This document shows positions 55,667 to 63,486 of a stretch of DNA of 64,000 nt, one piece after another. Origin of the DNA: JAJXZP01 sp963787185 (GTDB lineage Bacteria; Spirochaetota; Spirochaetia; Treponematales; Rectinemataceae); NCBI GenBank assembly GCA_963787185.1, contig CAWBCC010000009.1, positions 186,001 through 250,000 on the forward strand, given 5' to 3'. Made by a program: the position numbers and the translations under genes. Under the pieces are notes generated by a model. That model searched no databases, had not been told where the DNA came from, and worked only from the letters and a program-made list of their open reading frames with translations. The stretch's first letter is position 1. Each line of letters starts with the position of its first letter.

Positions 55667-55825
55667 CGGAGTGACGACGAGAACCGAGTTCGTCTTCACC
55701 CTGCCGAGGACCTAGTGGGTCAACCTCGCGTATGGAGAAATTAGCCGAAGGTCCAGCGAAGCGTTTGAGAATCCATCTTCAAATTGCGACCTGAAGATTA
55801 CAAGCATTGTAGGAATTAAATCGAT
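55667..55825. other. Non-coding stretch after ruvC
   Basis: First part of the 613-bp gap between ruvC and ruvA. I see no coding frame with recognisable product. A weak hairpin ATCTTCA (55779-55785) with TGAAGAT lies here. The GC content looks lower than in the genes around it. Confidence 0.5.
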
Positions 55826-55947
55826 CAGTGGTCGAGAGGGAATTTACCACTGGTCGCGGAGGAATTTACCACTGGTCCCGGGGGGTATTCTTCAGTGGTC
55901 GCGGAGGAATTTACCACTGATGAATTCCTCCGCGACCACTGAAGAAT
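55826..55947. repeat. Cluster of 27-bp repeats with a 25-bp inverted pair
   Basis: Units of the form CAsTGGTCGCGGAGGAATTT + ACCACTG recur at 55826-55852, 55848-55874 and 55893-55919 (the last two 26 of 27 identical), with a diverged one at 55870-55897. Adjacent units share their CACTG ends. Bases 55887-55911 are perfectly repeated in reverse at 55923-55947 with an 11-nt loop. The pattern resembles the multiple end repeats of IS21-like elements, but no transposase is present. Confidence 0.75.
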
Positions 55948-55966
55948 TTCTTCCTAGGAATATGAG

Positions 55967-56000
55967 GCTCTTTCAAAATGCGGACGCATTTTGAAAGAGC
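55967..56000. repeat. Perfect 16-bp hairpin A
   Basis: GCTCTTTCAAAATGCG (55967-55982), loop GA, CGCATTTTGAAAGAGC (55985-56000). First of three consecutive hairpins downstream of the 27-bp repeat cluster. Confidence 0.8.
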
Positions 56001-56014
56001 TACCATAAACTGCG

Positions 56015-56052
56015 GCATTTGCGCACGGTTTCGAAGAAACCGGAGCAAATGC
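56015..56052. repeat. Two-part hairpin B
   Basis: GCATTTGC (56015-56022) pairs with GCAAATGC (56045-56052) and CGGTTTC (56026-56032) with GAAACCG (56036-56042), with short internal loops. Confidence 0.7.
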
Positions 56053-56054
56053 GA

Positions 56055-56091
56055 AGCCAATTTCAAAAGTAACCGACTTTTGAAATTGGCT
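56055..56091. repeat. Perfect 16-bp hairpin C (dispersed palindrome)
   Basis: AGCCAATTTCAAAAGT (56055-56070), loop AACCG, ACTTTTGAAATTGGCT (56076-56091). The right arm plus flank (TTTTGAAATTGGCTCATG, 56078-56095) recurs exactly at 62715-62732 in the palindrome there. The remaining part to 56240 has no gene that I recognise. Confidence 0.8.
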
Positions 56092-56240
56092 CATGTGGTC
56101 AGATTAAATAGCTCAGGAAATGGAGAAAATGGAAAGAGAGGCTCACGCTTACTCCGATTCGTCCCAAAGCCCGAGCCATTCGACAGCATGCCACATCAAG
56201 TTTACATTCTTATGTACTCTACCCTTGGTTCCGGGACTTC

Positions 56241-56270
56241 TTGTAGAGCCTCGGGCCGGCGATCTATACT
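56241..56270 (+). promoter_or_regulatory. Promoter abutting ruvA (leaderless)
   Basis: TTGTAG (56241-56246), 18 bp, TATACT (56265-56270), then 9 nt to the ATG at 56280, without a Shine-Dalgarno. Confidence 0.55.
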
Positions 56271-56279
56271 CCGTCCACC

Positions 56280-56879
56280 ATGTTTAACAGCATTCGCGGG
56301 CACTTGAGCGAAAAGCGTGCCGACTCGATCTGCGTCGAAACGGGCGGCATCGAATGGGAAATATCGGTCCCGGCTCGCTCGCTCGACGATTTCGGATCCC
56401 TTCACGACGAAGTCCGTGCCTTCACCTGGCTCCATCACTACGAAGACGGGATGCGCCTTTTCGGCTTTCCCAGCGCCGAGGAACGGAGCGTCTTCCTGGA
56501 GCTCATGAAGGTGGAAGGGATCGGTCCCAAGCAGGCTCTGCGCATTCTGTCGGGCGTCCGTCCGCGCGATCTCGACGCGGCCCTCGGTTCGGACGATCTT
56601 GCCGCCCTCCAGCGCATCCCCGGTGTGGGGCCCAAACTCGCGCAGAAGATGCTTCTCGCGCTCAAAGGGCGACTCGTGTTCGCGAGCGCGGCAGGCGCGA
56701 CCGCTCGAAAGGCGGAGGCCGAATGGGCGGATGTCGTCCGCGCCCTGGCCGATATGGGTTTCGACCGCAAGGAAGCCGAACGCCGGGTAAACGAGTTGGC
56801 AGAGGAAATACCTGCCGGGCCCGAGCGCGAGCGCGAGCTCTTCAGACGCTCTCTTCTCGACCTTTCGGCGGGAGCCTAG
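56280..56879 (+). CDS. ruvA: Holliday junction branch-migration protein RuvA
   Basis: 199 residues. An OB-fold N-terminal domain (MFNSIRGHLSEKRADSICVE), the two helix-hairpin-helix motifs (LMKVEGIGPKQALRIL, LQRIPGVGPKLAQKMLLALK) and a C-terminal three-helix domain that contacts RuvB. It binds the junction and loads RuvB, encoded 3 bp downstream. It is separated from ruvC by the repeat patch and has its own promoter and a probable leaderless start. Confidence 0.96.
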   Translation: MFNSIRGHLSEKRADSICVETGGIEWEISVPARSLDDFGSLHDEVRAFTWLHHYEDGMRLFGFPSAEERSVFLELMKVEGIGPKQALRILSGVRPRDLDAALGSDDLAALQRIPGVGPKLAQKMLLALKGRLVFASAAGATARKAEAEWADVVRALADMGFDRKEAERRVNELAEEIPAGPERERELFRRSLLDLSAGA

Positions 56880-56882
56880 ACG

Positions 56883-57902
56883 ATGGCTACGCGGGCGATG
56901 GATCCCGAGTTCGATCCCGAACAGGACGAGCGCGAGCTGTCATTGCGGCCACGTTCCCTGGCGGATTTTCAGGGGCAGGCCAAGCTCAAGGAAAACCTGG
57001 GTCTCTTCATTCGCGCCGCGCGCGAGCGCGGCGAAGCTCTCGATCATCTCTTTCTCATGGGTCCGCCCGGGCTAGGCAAGACCACTCTGGCACTCGTTGT
57101 CGCCAACGAACTGGGTGTGGATTTCAAGCCGACCAGCGCTCCAGCGCTCGAAAAGCCCAAGGACCTCGCAGGCGTGCTCACGACTCTGCGGGAGCGCTCG
57201 GTCCTTTTCATCGATGAGATCCATCGTCTCAGGCCCGCGATCGAAGAGATGCTGTACATCGCGATGGAGGATTTCGAGCTCGATTGGATCATCGGACAGG
57301 GACCGGCGGCGCGCACGGTACGCGTGCCCGTACCCCCCTTCACGCTCGTGGGTGCGACGACGAAGGCGGGTACCGTCTCGGCGCCCTTGTCGAGTCGCTT
57401 CGGCATCTCCCTCCGTTTCGGATATTACGAGCCCGAGGAACTCGAAGCCATAGTGAGGCGATCGGCTACGATCCTGGGCGTGACCGTAGAAGCGGACGCC
57501 GCCCGGCTTCTCGCCGCTTCGAGCCGTGGCACGCCCCGCATCGCCAACCGCATTCTGCGCAGGATGCGCGACTTCGCACAGGTGGAAGGCCAGGGGCGCG
57601 TCACCGCGCGGATCGTGGCGGCGGGGCTCGAGCGGCTCGAGATCGACGAACTCGGCCTCGAGAGGCTGGATCGCGAGATACTGCGCGCGATCATTCAAAA
57701 ATACTCGGGCGGCCCCGTGGGCGCCGAAACCCTGGCCATAACCGTAGGCGAAGGCGTCGACAGTCTCGAAGACTACTACGAGCCCTTTCTTATCCAGGCG
57801 GGTCTGGTCGCGCGCACATCGAGGGGGAGGGTGGCCACGGCCGCCGCCTATCGCCATCTCAATCTGGAGCCACCGAGTGAGGACGGACGATTTCTCTTTT
57901 GA
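56883..57902 (+). CDS. ruvB: Holliday junction ATPase RuvB
   Basis: 339 residues. AAA+ motor: RPRSLADFQGQAKLKENLGL, Walker A MGPPGLGKTTLALVVANELG, Walker B SVLFIDEIHRL, sensor GATTKAGTVSAPLSSRFGI. The C-terminal winged-helix domain (ETLAITVGEGVDSLEDYYEP) binds DNA. Drives branch migration with RuvA. GGGAG precedes the ATG; the last 26 bp overlap queA. Confidence 0.97.
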   Translation: MATRAMDPEFDPEQDERELSLRPRSLADFQGQAKLKENLGLFIRAARERGEALDHLFLMGPPGLGKTTLALVVANELGVDFKPTSAPALEKPKDLAGVLTTLRERSVLFIDEIHRLRPAIEEMLYIAMEDFELDWIIGQGPAARTVRVPVPPFTLVGATTKAGTVSAPLSSRFGISLRFGYYEPEELEAIVRRSATILGVTVEADAARLLAASSRGTPRIANRILRRMRDFAQVEGQGRVTARIVAAGLERLEIDELGLERLDREILRAIIQKYSGGPVGAETLAITVGEGVDSLEDYYEPFLIQAGLVARTSRGRVATAAAYRHLNLEPPSEDGRFLF

Positions 57903-58923
57903 ACTTCCCGAAGAACTGATAGCCCAATTCCCCCCCGAACGAAGAGGCGAATCCCGGCTCCTGGTGCTCGACCGGGCGACGGGAGAACGGCGGCACGCGG
58001 AAGTCCGCAGACTCGCTTCCTTCATCGAACCGGGAACCCTCATGATTTTCAACGATTCCCGCGTGCGCAAGGCGAGGATATACGGCGAAGCGCTCGATAC
58101 CGGGGCCAGAGTGGAGTTCCTGCTGCTGCGCCGCCGCGACGACGCGGCATGGGAGGCCGCGGCTACCAAATTGAAGCGCCAGAAGCTCGGAAGGCGCTAT
58201 CTTTTCCCCGAGGCTGTGGTAGGCGAGGTTGTCGGATATCCCGAGAGCGGGGCGAAAAACGACGAGCGCGACGAAACGCGGCTTCTGCGCTTCGACCCTC
58301 CCATCGACGATGTCTATCTCGACCGAGTGGGCCACATCCCCCTGCCTCCCTATATCAGGCGCGAGGACGCGCCGAGCGACGCCGAGCGATACCAGACCGT
58401 CTACGCTCGGGCCGTGGGTTCATCCGCCTCGCCCACGGCCGGACTGCATTTTACGGAAGAACTCCTCGGCGCATTGGGCGATCGCGGCATCGAACGGGCG
58501 ACGGTCACCCTCCATGTGGGCCTGGGCACCTTTCTTCCGGTGCGCAGCGAGGAAATCGAGGGGCATCGCATGCACGAAGAGGAGTACAGCGTGCCCGAGG
58601 AGACGGCGCAGGCAGTCATGAAGGCCAAGGCCGAAGGGCGGCCGGTGCTCGCCGTCGGCACGACCAGCCTGCGTACGCTCGAATCTGCCTGGGCCGGGGA
58701 AGGGCTCGAGTCCGGTATGGGCCGCACGAAGATCTTCATTTATCCGGGCTACCGATTCAAAGCGGCGGATCGCCTCTTCACCAATTTCCACACGCCCAAG
58801 TCGACCCTGCTCATGCTCGTCTCGGCCTTCGCGGGGCGGGAACGGATACTCGAAACCTACTCGGAGGCCGTGCGGATGCGTTATCGCTTTTTCAGTTACG
58901 GGGACGCGATGCTCATCCTGTAG
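57877..58923 (+). CDS. queA: tRNA preQ1(34) SAM ribosyltransferase-isomerase
   Basis: 348 residues. Motifs: ELPEELIAQFPPERRGESRL, VGHIPLPPYIRR, SPTAGLHFTEELL, TVTLHVGLGTFLPV and FTNFHTPKSTLLMLVSAF. It transfers and rearranges the ribose of SAM onto preQ1-modified tRNA after Tgt, giving epoxyqueuosine; the tgt end is at the start of the window. GTG at 57877 lies within ruvB, with GGAG upstream, so translation is coupled. Confidence 0.96.
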   Translation: MRTDDFSFELPEELIAQFPPERRGESRLLVLDRATGERRHAEVRRLASFIEPGTLMIFNDSRVRKARIYGEALDTGARVEFLLLRRRDDAAWEAAATKLKRQKLGRRYLFPEAVVGEVVGYPESGAKNDERDETRLLRFDPPIDDVYLDRVGHIPLPPYIRREDAPSDAERYQTVYARAVGSSASPTAGLHFTEELLGALGDRGIERATVTLHVGLGTFLPVRSEEIEGHRMHEEEYSVPEETAQAVMKAKAEGRPVLAVGTTSLRTLESAWAGEGLESGMGRTKIFIYPGYRFKAADRLFTNFHTPKSTLLMLVSAFAGRERILETYSEAVRMRYRFFSYGDAMLIL

Positions 58924-58932
58924 ATACTCCCC

Positions 58933-58962
58933 TTCACCGACGATGGTCGCGGACGGTATCAT
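58933..58962 (+). promoter_or_regulatory. Promoter abutting ispG (leaderless)
   Basis: TTCACC (58933-58938), 18 bp, TATCAT (58957-58962), then 6 nt to the ATG at 58969, so the first base should be the A of the start codon. Confidence 0.5.
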
Positions 58963-58968
58963 GCTCCC

Positions 58969-60012
58969 ATGAACAGCACACGCGCCGTAAAAGCCGGAAA
59001 CGTCATCATAGGCGGCGGCTTTCCCGTCTCCGTCCAGACAATGTGGAAGGAAAAACTCGGTGCCGTGGACGATGCCGTCCTCGCCAGAATCGACCGCCTG
59101 AAAGCCCTGGGTTGCGATATCCTGCGTTTCGCCGTGCCGGATCCGGAGGCGGCCGAAGTCCTCGGCGCCTTGGCCGCGCGAGCCTCCATGCCGCTCGTGG
59201 CGGACATTCATTTCGACTGGCGCATCGCGTTGCGCTGTCTTGACTTCCCGATCGGGAAGATTCGCATCAATCCGGGGAACATAGGATCCCGGTGGAAGGT
59301 CGAAGAGGTGATCGCGAAGGCGCGGGACCGGGCGGTGCCCCTGCGCATAGGCGTCAACGCCGGTTCTCTCCCCGAAGATCTCCGCTCCCGTTCGGATCGC
59401 GGCGCGGCGATGGTCGAAGCCGCGGAACGGGAGCTCGCCGTCTTCGAGGAGCTGGAATTCGGCGACGTCGTCGTGTCGATGAAAGCGAGCGACGTGCCGA
59501 CGACGCTCGAGGTCAATCGACTTTTTTCCTCGCGACACGACTATCCTCTGCATCTCGGCGTCACCGAGGCGGGGCCCCTCATCGCGGGAGTCGTACGGAA
59601 TACGGCGGCCCTGGTGCCGCTGCTGCGGGAAGGCATCGGAGCCACCATAAGGGTTTCGCTGTCCGACAGCATGGAAAGCGAAGTCCTGGCCGCCAGGGAG
59701 ATTCTGGCCTGTGCGGGCCTGGCCAGGAAGGGCGTCAGCATCGTCTCCTGTCCGCGCTGCGGCAGGGCCTCCTTCGATACGCACGCCTTCACGGCTCGGT
59801 GGGCCGAACGTCTTTATTCGCTGGAGCGAACGGCAACCGTCGCGGTCATGGGCTGCGTCGTGAACGGTCCGGGAGAGGCCCGGCACGCCGATCTGGGCAT
59901 AACCGGAGCGGGGGACAAAGTCGTCATTTTCCGCCGCGGCGAGATAGTGCGAACTATCGACCCGAAGGAGGCCGATACTGTATTCGCGGAGGAACTCGAA
60001 AAGCTCGAATGA
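58969..60012 (+). CDS. ispG: 4-hydroxy-3-methylbut-2-enyl diphosphate synthase
   Basis: 347 residues. Penultimate step of the MEP isoprenoid pathway. The TIM barrel carries GGGFPVSVQTMW, LVADIHFDW and KIRINPGNIG. The 4Fe-4S cluster Cys residues are in SCPRCGR and VMGCVVNGPGEA, together with the conserved late Glu. No Shine-Dalgarno; a -10 box lies six bases before the ATG. The stop overlaps the next start (ATGA). Length is normal for the bacterial short form. Confidence 0.96.
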   Translation: MNSTRAVKAGNVIIGGGFPVSVQTMWKEKLGAVDDAVLARIDRLKALGCDILRFAVPDPEAAEVLGALAARASMPLVADIHFDWRIALRCLDFPIGKIRINPGNIGSRWKVEEVIAKARDRAVPLRIGVNAGSLPEDLRSRSDRGAAMVEAAERELAVFEELEFGDVVVSMKASDVPTTLEVNRLFSSRHDYPLHLGVTEAGPLIAGVVRNTAALVPLLREGIGATIRVSLSDSMESEVLAAREILACAGLARKGVSIVSCPRCGRASFDTHAFTARWAERLYSLERTATVAVMGCVVNGPGEARHADLGITGAGDKVVIFRRGEIVRTIDPKEADTVFAEELEKLE

Positions 60013-61289
60013 GAAGCGCAAAGGACTTTCACCCTAATCGCCATGATCGACCTTCCGGAGGGAGATGCCGAACGGCCATCCCCTCGTTGGTTCTATTCAT
60101 CCTGCTCGCCGCCCTTTCCGCGCCGATCTGCGCAGCCGCCGATTCGATTCCGCCGGACTGGCAGAGTTTCGAGAACGGGCTGCGGCTTTTCAAAGAGCGT
60201 CGTCTCGGCGAAGCGCTCGACGCCTTCAAGAACGCTGCGGAACAGCGTGAAACGATTTTCGGCGGCGCGCTGCGCGACATCGATGTCGTCCTCGGCGGCG
60301 GGGCTGCCCCTCAAGCGGACGATTCGATATTGGGGCTGATCCACCTTCTGGCTCCGCGAGACGTGATTCGTTACGACATGGCCGCGATCGATCGCGAGGC
60401 GGGCGGCTCCCTTCTCGCGGAAATAAGGCTTCTTCTGCAAAAGAACCTGTCCTTCGACTTCGACAATTTCCTGAAGGCCGCGCAGCTCGTCGTCACCCTA
60501 CGCGGCGAGACTCTCATCGGCGATTCTCTGACCAAGCTCCGAACCGGCGCTTCGGTGCTGCGAGCCTATCCGGAAGCGGACTATTGGATAGGCAAGATCT
60601 ATCTGGCCGAGGGCGAGACCGGCCTGGCGGAGATGCAGTTCCAGCGGGCGTACGGCGAGCGGGAAGCCTTCGATACTCCCGACAAGGCCTACGTCTTGCT
60701 CGGATCCCTCGCCGAGCTGTATCGCGACGAGGGTAAGATGAACGAATACGAGAGCACTCTGCTCTCGATAACGAATTCGTCCACGCTCTTTTCCAGGGAA
60801 TCCGACTATCTGCGGCTCGCCATGGAAAGGACGCTTTCGACGCGCGGCATCGACGATTTCATTTCACTCTATCGTCTCGATCAGTCTTTTCCCTTGCGCG
60901 CCTACTCCGAACTCGGCGAGTTCTATCTGGAGAACGGGCGGCCTCTCGCGGTAATCTACCTGGCCGCGGCCGTCGACACGGAGCTCAGCCGAGCCATCGC
61001 GGCGATCAAAGCCTATGAACCGGGCTATACATACGGCGGCCTCGAAGATCTTCTGGGTCTGATACGCTCCGATCGGGACCTGTCTTCTTTCGCGCGGGAG
61101 TCCGGCATGTATCGCGACCTCGAACTGCTGGGCGAGGCGCTATCGGCGGAGGGCTACCGCGACAGTGCCCGCGGCATCTGGCGTACCCTGGCTAAGATGA
61201 CCGGGATAGAACCTTGGAACTCTCGTGCCGGGGTCGCCCTCGCGCGCCCCGCCTCCGCCGGGCCCGTCTATCCCGCGATCACGCCTTGA
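60009..61289 (+). CDS. Exported helical-repeat protein of unknown function
   Basis: 426 residues. A hydrophobic segment near residues 25-42 (IPSLVLFILLAALSAPICAA) suggests a signal peptide after a basic lead. The mature part has TPR-like helices (GLRLFKERRLGEALDAFKNA, AEMQFQRAYGEREAFDTPDK). No enzyme motif. The start is the ATG overlapping the ispG stop; the lead is unusually long, and GGAGGG in the lead may indicate a non-standard start further in. It converges with aroB (22-bp overlap). Confidence 0.65.
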   Translation: MRSAKDFHPNRHDRPSGGRCRTAIPSLVLFILLAALSAPICAAADSIPPDWQSFENGLRLFKERRLGEALDAFKNAAEQRETIFGGALRDIDVVLGGGAAPQADDSILGLIHLLAPRDVIRYDMAAIDREAGGSLLAEIRLLLQKNLSFDFDNFLKAAQLVVTLRGETLIGDSLTKLRTGASVLRAYPEADYWIGKIYLAEGETGLAEMQFQRAYGEREAFDTPDKAYVLLGSLAELYRDEGKMNEYESTLLSITNSSTLFSRESDYLRLAMERTLSTRGIDDFISLYRLDQSFPLRAYSELGEFYLENGRPLAVIYLAAAVDTELSRAIAAIKAYEPGYTYGGLEDLLGLIRSDRDLSSFARESGMYRDLELLGEALSAEGYRDSARGIWRTLAKMTGIEPWNSRAGVALARPASAGPVYPAITP

Positions 61290-62311
61290 CTGAGGCCTCG
61301 GCGGATGGTCTTTTCAACGAGCGTTTCATCCACGATTTCATAGCTGACGGAGCAGGACTCGCGAGGAATCACCAGGCGCATGCCCGCCGCCGCCGATTTC
61401 TTGTCGAGCCGCATCGCCGCGAGCACGGCCCGGGAATCGATATCGCCGTAGGTCAACGTAAAGCCGTAGTCGGCGAGAAGCTGCCTCGCCGATTCCGCGA
61501 AGTCGGGATCGGTGAGCCCGAGCTCCAGTCCGAGATCGAGCGCCCGGCCGATGCCCCAAGCCACCGCTTCGCCGTGAAGTATGTCGTGCCGTACCGCCTC
61601 CAGGCCGTGTCCGAAACTGTGTCCCAGGTTCAGCGACCGGCGGGGGCCCTTGTCGTAGGGATCGCGCTCCGCGAGCGACGCCTTGGCCACGACGCAGCGG
61701 CGTATCGTCTCTTCGAGGAGGGAACCGTCGCGGGCGAGAAAGGCCTCGCGGGATTTTCGCATGAGATCCTCCACCTTGGGAGCGGCGATCAAGGCGGTTC
61801 GGATTACCTCGGCCAGGCCCGCCCGATATTCGCGTTCGGGCAGGCTTGAAAGAAACGGCCTATATATGCGCACTTCGTCGGCGGCATACACCGTGCCCGC
61901 CAGATTGCGAAGGCCTGCCATGTCCACGGCTGCCTTTCCGCCGACCGCGGCATCCACCATGGCCACGAGAGTCGTGGGAACGAGAATAAGCCGTGTGCCA
62001 CGCATATAGAGGGCGGCGGCGAAGGCCGCAAGATCGCATACCACACCTCCGCCTATCCCCGCTATCGCCGAATCTCTCCGGAGTCCGAGGCTGGCCGCCC
62101 GTTCCAGAATCTTACCCACGATGTCCCAGCGCTTCGAGGCTTCTCCCGGCTCGACGACGAAGGTCTTGGAATCGTTCAGAGGGAGCAGTTTTACACTGTT
62201 TGCGTCGGCGACGAAAAGAGATACGTTGTCCAGCACCGCTTCCGAAGTTTCGAAAGAGAGGACATGACTCTCTCTCCCGCCTACGCTGAACTCGACCAAT
62301 TGTGACGGCAC
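61268..62311 (-). CDS. aroB: 3-dehydroquinate synthase
   Basis: 347 residues. Second step of the shikimate pathway, NAD and metal dependent. Motifs: AIAGIGGGVVCDLAAFAAAL, LVPTTLVAMVDAAVGGKAAV, AEVIRTALI and LNLGHSFGHGLEAV (zinc His). GTG at 62311 is the start, preceded by AAGG at seven bases and two bases after the arsR stop, so arsR and aroB form one transcript. An ArsR repressor ahead of aroB is an unusual pairing. Confidence 0.95.
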   Translation of the reverse strand: MPSQLVEFSVGGRESHVLSFETSEAVLDNVSLFVADANSVKLLPLNDSKTFVVEPGEASKRWDIVGKILERAASLGLRRDSAIAGIGGGVVCDLAAFAAALYMRGTRLILVPTTLVAMVDAAVGGKAAVDMAGLRNLAGTVYAADEVRIYRPFLSSLPEREYRAGLAEVIRTALIAAPKVEDLMRKSREAFLARDGSLLEETIRRCVVAKASLAERDPYDKGPRRSLNLGHSFGHGLEAVRHDILHGEAVAWGIGRALDLGLELGLTDPDFAESARQLLADYGFTLTYGDIDSRAVLAAMRLDKKSAAAGMRLVIPRESCSVSYEIVDETLVEKTIRRGLSQGVIAG

Positions 62312-62313
62312 GC

Positions 62314-62631
62314 TCAGACCTTTTGCAGTGCGTCGTGATCCTTCATGACCTTGGAAACGATGTCCCTGATGAAAGGATCGATAATGGAATAGACACGGCG
62401 GGTTTTCTGGACCTCGGCCGAGACGATGCCGTATTCCTTGAGGATGGCGAGATGCTGCGAAATGACGGGTTGAGGCTGCTTGAGGCAGCGCCAGAGATCG
62501 GTGACGCAGGGATCGGCCTCGCGGGCAATGAGACAGAGAAGTCTGAGCCTGATCGGATGGCCGACGGCCTTGAGTTTTCGCGCATATTCGGAAATGAAGG
62601 TTTCGTCGCAGGAATAGGGATCATCTGGCAT
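62314..62631 (-). CDS. ArsR-family transcription regulator
   Basis: 105 residues. Winged helix: ARKLKAVGHPIRLRLLCLIA, recognition helix CLKQPQPVISQHLAILKEYG, wing VSAEVQKTRRVYSI. The classic metal site ELCVCDL is DPCVTDL here: one Cys remains and the second is Thr, with another Cys in LWRCL. It may sense another signal or use a different ligand set. A palindrome at 62666-62689 next to its promoter is a candidate self-operator. The ATG at 62631 is 7 nt after the predicted -10. Confidence 0.9.
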   Translation of the reverse strand: MPDDPYSCDETFISEYARKLKAVGHPIRLRLLCLIAREADPCVTDLWRCLKQPQPVISQHLAILKEYGIVSAEVQKTRRVYSIIDPFIRDIVSKVMKDHDALQKV

Positions 62632-62638
62632 ACCTTGA

Positions 62639-62667
62639 GTAGTACACGATTTTAAAACCTTTTTCAA
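62639..62667 (-). promoter_or_regulatory. Promoter of arsR-aroB
   Basis: Minus strand TTGAAA (62667-62662), 17 bp, TACTAC (62644-62639), then 7 nt to the ATG at 62631. Confidence 0.45.
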
Positions 62668-62689
62668 TATCTAGTCTTTCCTAGATATT
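62666..62689. promoter_or_regulatory. Candidate ArsR operator palindrome
   Basis: AATATCTAG (62666-62674), spacer TCTTTC, CTAGATATT (62681-62689): a perfect 9-bp inverted repeat that touches the -35 of the arsR promoter. ArsR dimers commonly bind AT-rich inverted repeats in this position. Confidence 0.5.
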
Positions 62690-62732
62690 TGAGCCAATTT
62701 CAAAACCCGGTTGATTTTGAAATTGGCTCATG
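62690..62732. repeat. Dispersed palindromic repeat
   Basis: TGAGCCAATTTCAAAA (62690-62705) and TTTTGAAATTGGCTCA (62715-62730) form a 16-bp perfect stem with a 9-nt loop. The same right arm occurs at 56078-56095 and a related left arm at 39679. It fills the gap between the PilZ gene stop and the arsR operator. Confidence 0.85.
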
Positions 62733-62736
62733 CTCC

Positions 62737-63486
62737 CTAAATGGAGTCTTTGCCCTGTTCCAGCAGTGCGCGCATTTCCCGCTCCGGACAGGAGGCGAGA
62801 TAGTTTTCCAGAAAGGCGCGGTCCTCGACGGCCATCTCGGCTATGGACAGTCCGAGAACTCTGTCCGATCGAACCACCTCGCAGGAAAGCGAGAGGATTC
62901 GGTCCCCGACGCGAAGCGAGCAATCCTCGATCCTGCCGCCCGGCTCGAGGTCCGCGACCAGAGCAGGGATGTCGGGTAAGAAGGAAATCCCCGCGAGAGA
63001 GACGGTCTCGAGGCGTCCCGCCACCGGGGAGAAGCTGAGCGGGTGTGCGAACATGAAATCCAGCCTGTCCCAGGCCGAAGGAGCGACGCGTTCGGCGCTG
63101 CGGGATTCCTCGACGGTCACGTATCGTTTGAGCAGGTGTTGAAACTGTGTTTGCTCATGTCTGTCATCGAGATTGTCGCGGACGACGCCGTTTACGCCGA
63201 TGTGGACGGCCTTGGCGGCCTCTTCGAAAGGAAAGAGCTCTCCCTTCAACAGCACGATCACGCAGGCGTCCTTGCCCCATTTCGCGCGTGCGACTTGAGT
63301 GAGGATCTTCCAATGGCGCGGAAAGTCTCGTGCGCTCACTATGATGGCGTTGGGCTCGATTTCTTCGAGATTGTCGAGGGCCTTGAGGGGACTCCGGTAG
63401 CGGACGGCCTCGAAACCCAGAGGACGAAGATAAAATCTGGCTATATCGGCTATGCGGTCGTTCTCGATCAAAAGAAGCGCCTTCAT
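62737..63486 (-). CDS. Receiver-like plus PilZ-like protein
   Basis: 249 residues. The first about 120 resemble a response-regulator fold (MKALLLIENDRIADIARFYL), but the phospho-acceptor region reads NAIIVSARDFP, so phosphorylation is uncertain. The rest looks like a PilZ domain (RLETVSLAGISFLPDIPALV), the c-di-GMP-binding fold, but the RxxxR motif is not clearly present. The ATG at 63486 overlaps the stop of the next upstream gene (ATGA). Confidence 0.7.
   Translation of the reverse strand: MKALLLIENDRIADIARFYLRPLGFEAVRYRSPLKALDNLEEIEPNAIIVSARDFPRHWKILTQVARAKWGKDACVIVLLKGELFPFEEAAKAVHIGVNGVVRDNLDDRHEQTQFQHLLKRYVTVEESRSAERVAPSAWDRLDFMFAHPLSFSPVAGRLETVSLAGISFLPDIPALVADLEPGGRIEDCSLRVGDRILSLSCEVVRSDRVLGLSIAEMAVEDRAFLENYLASCPEREMRALLEQGKDSI

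Noticed and set aside
55826..55947. CRISPR array
   Set aside because: Repeat units overlap each other and leave no spacers; some are inverted, and no cas gene is near.
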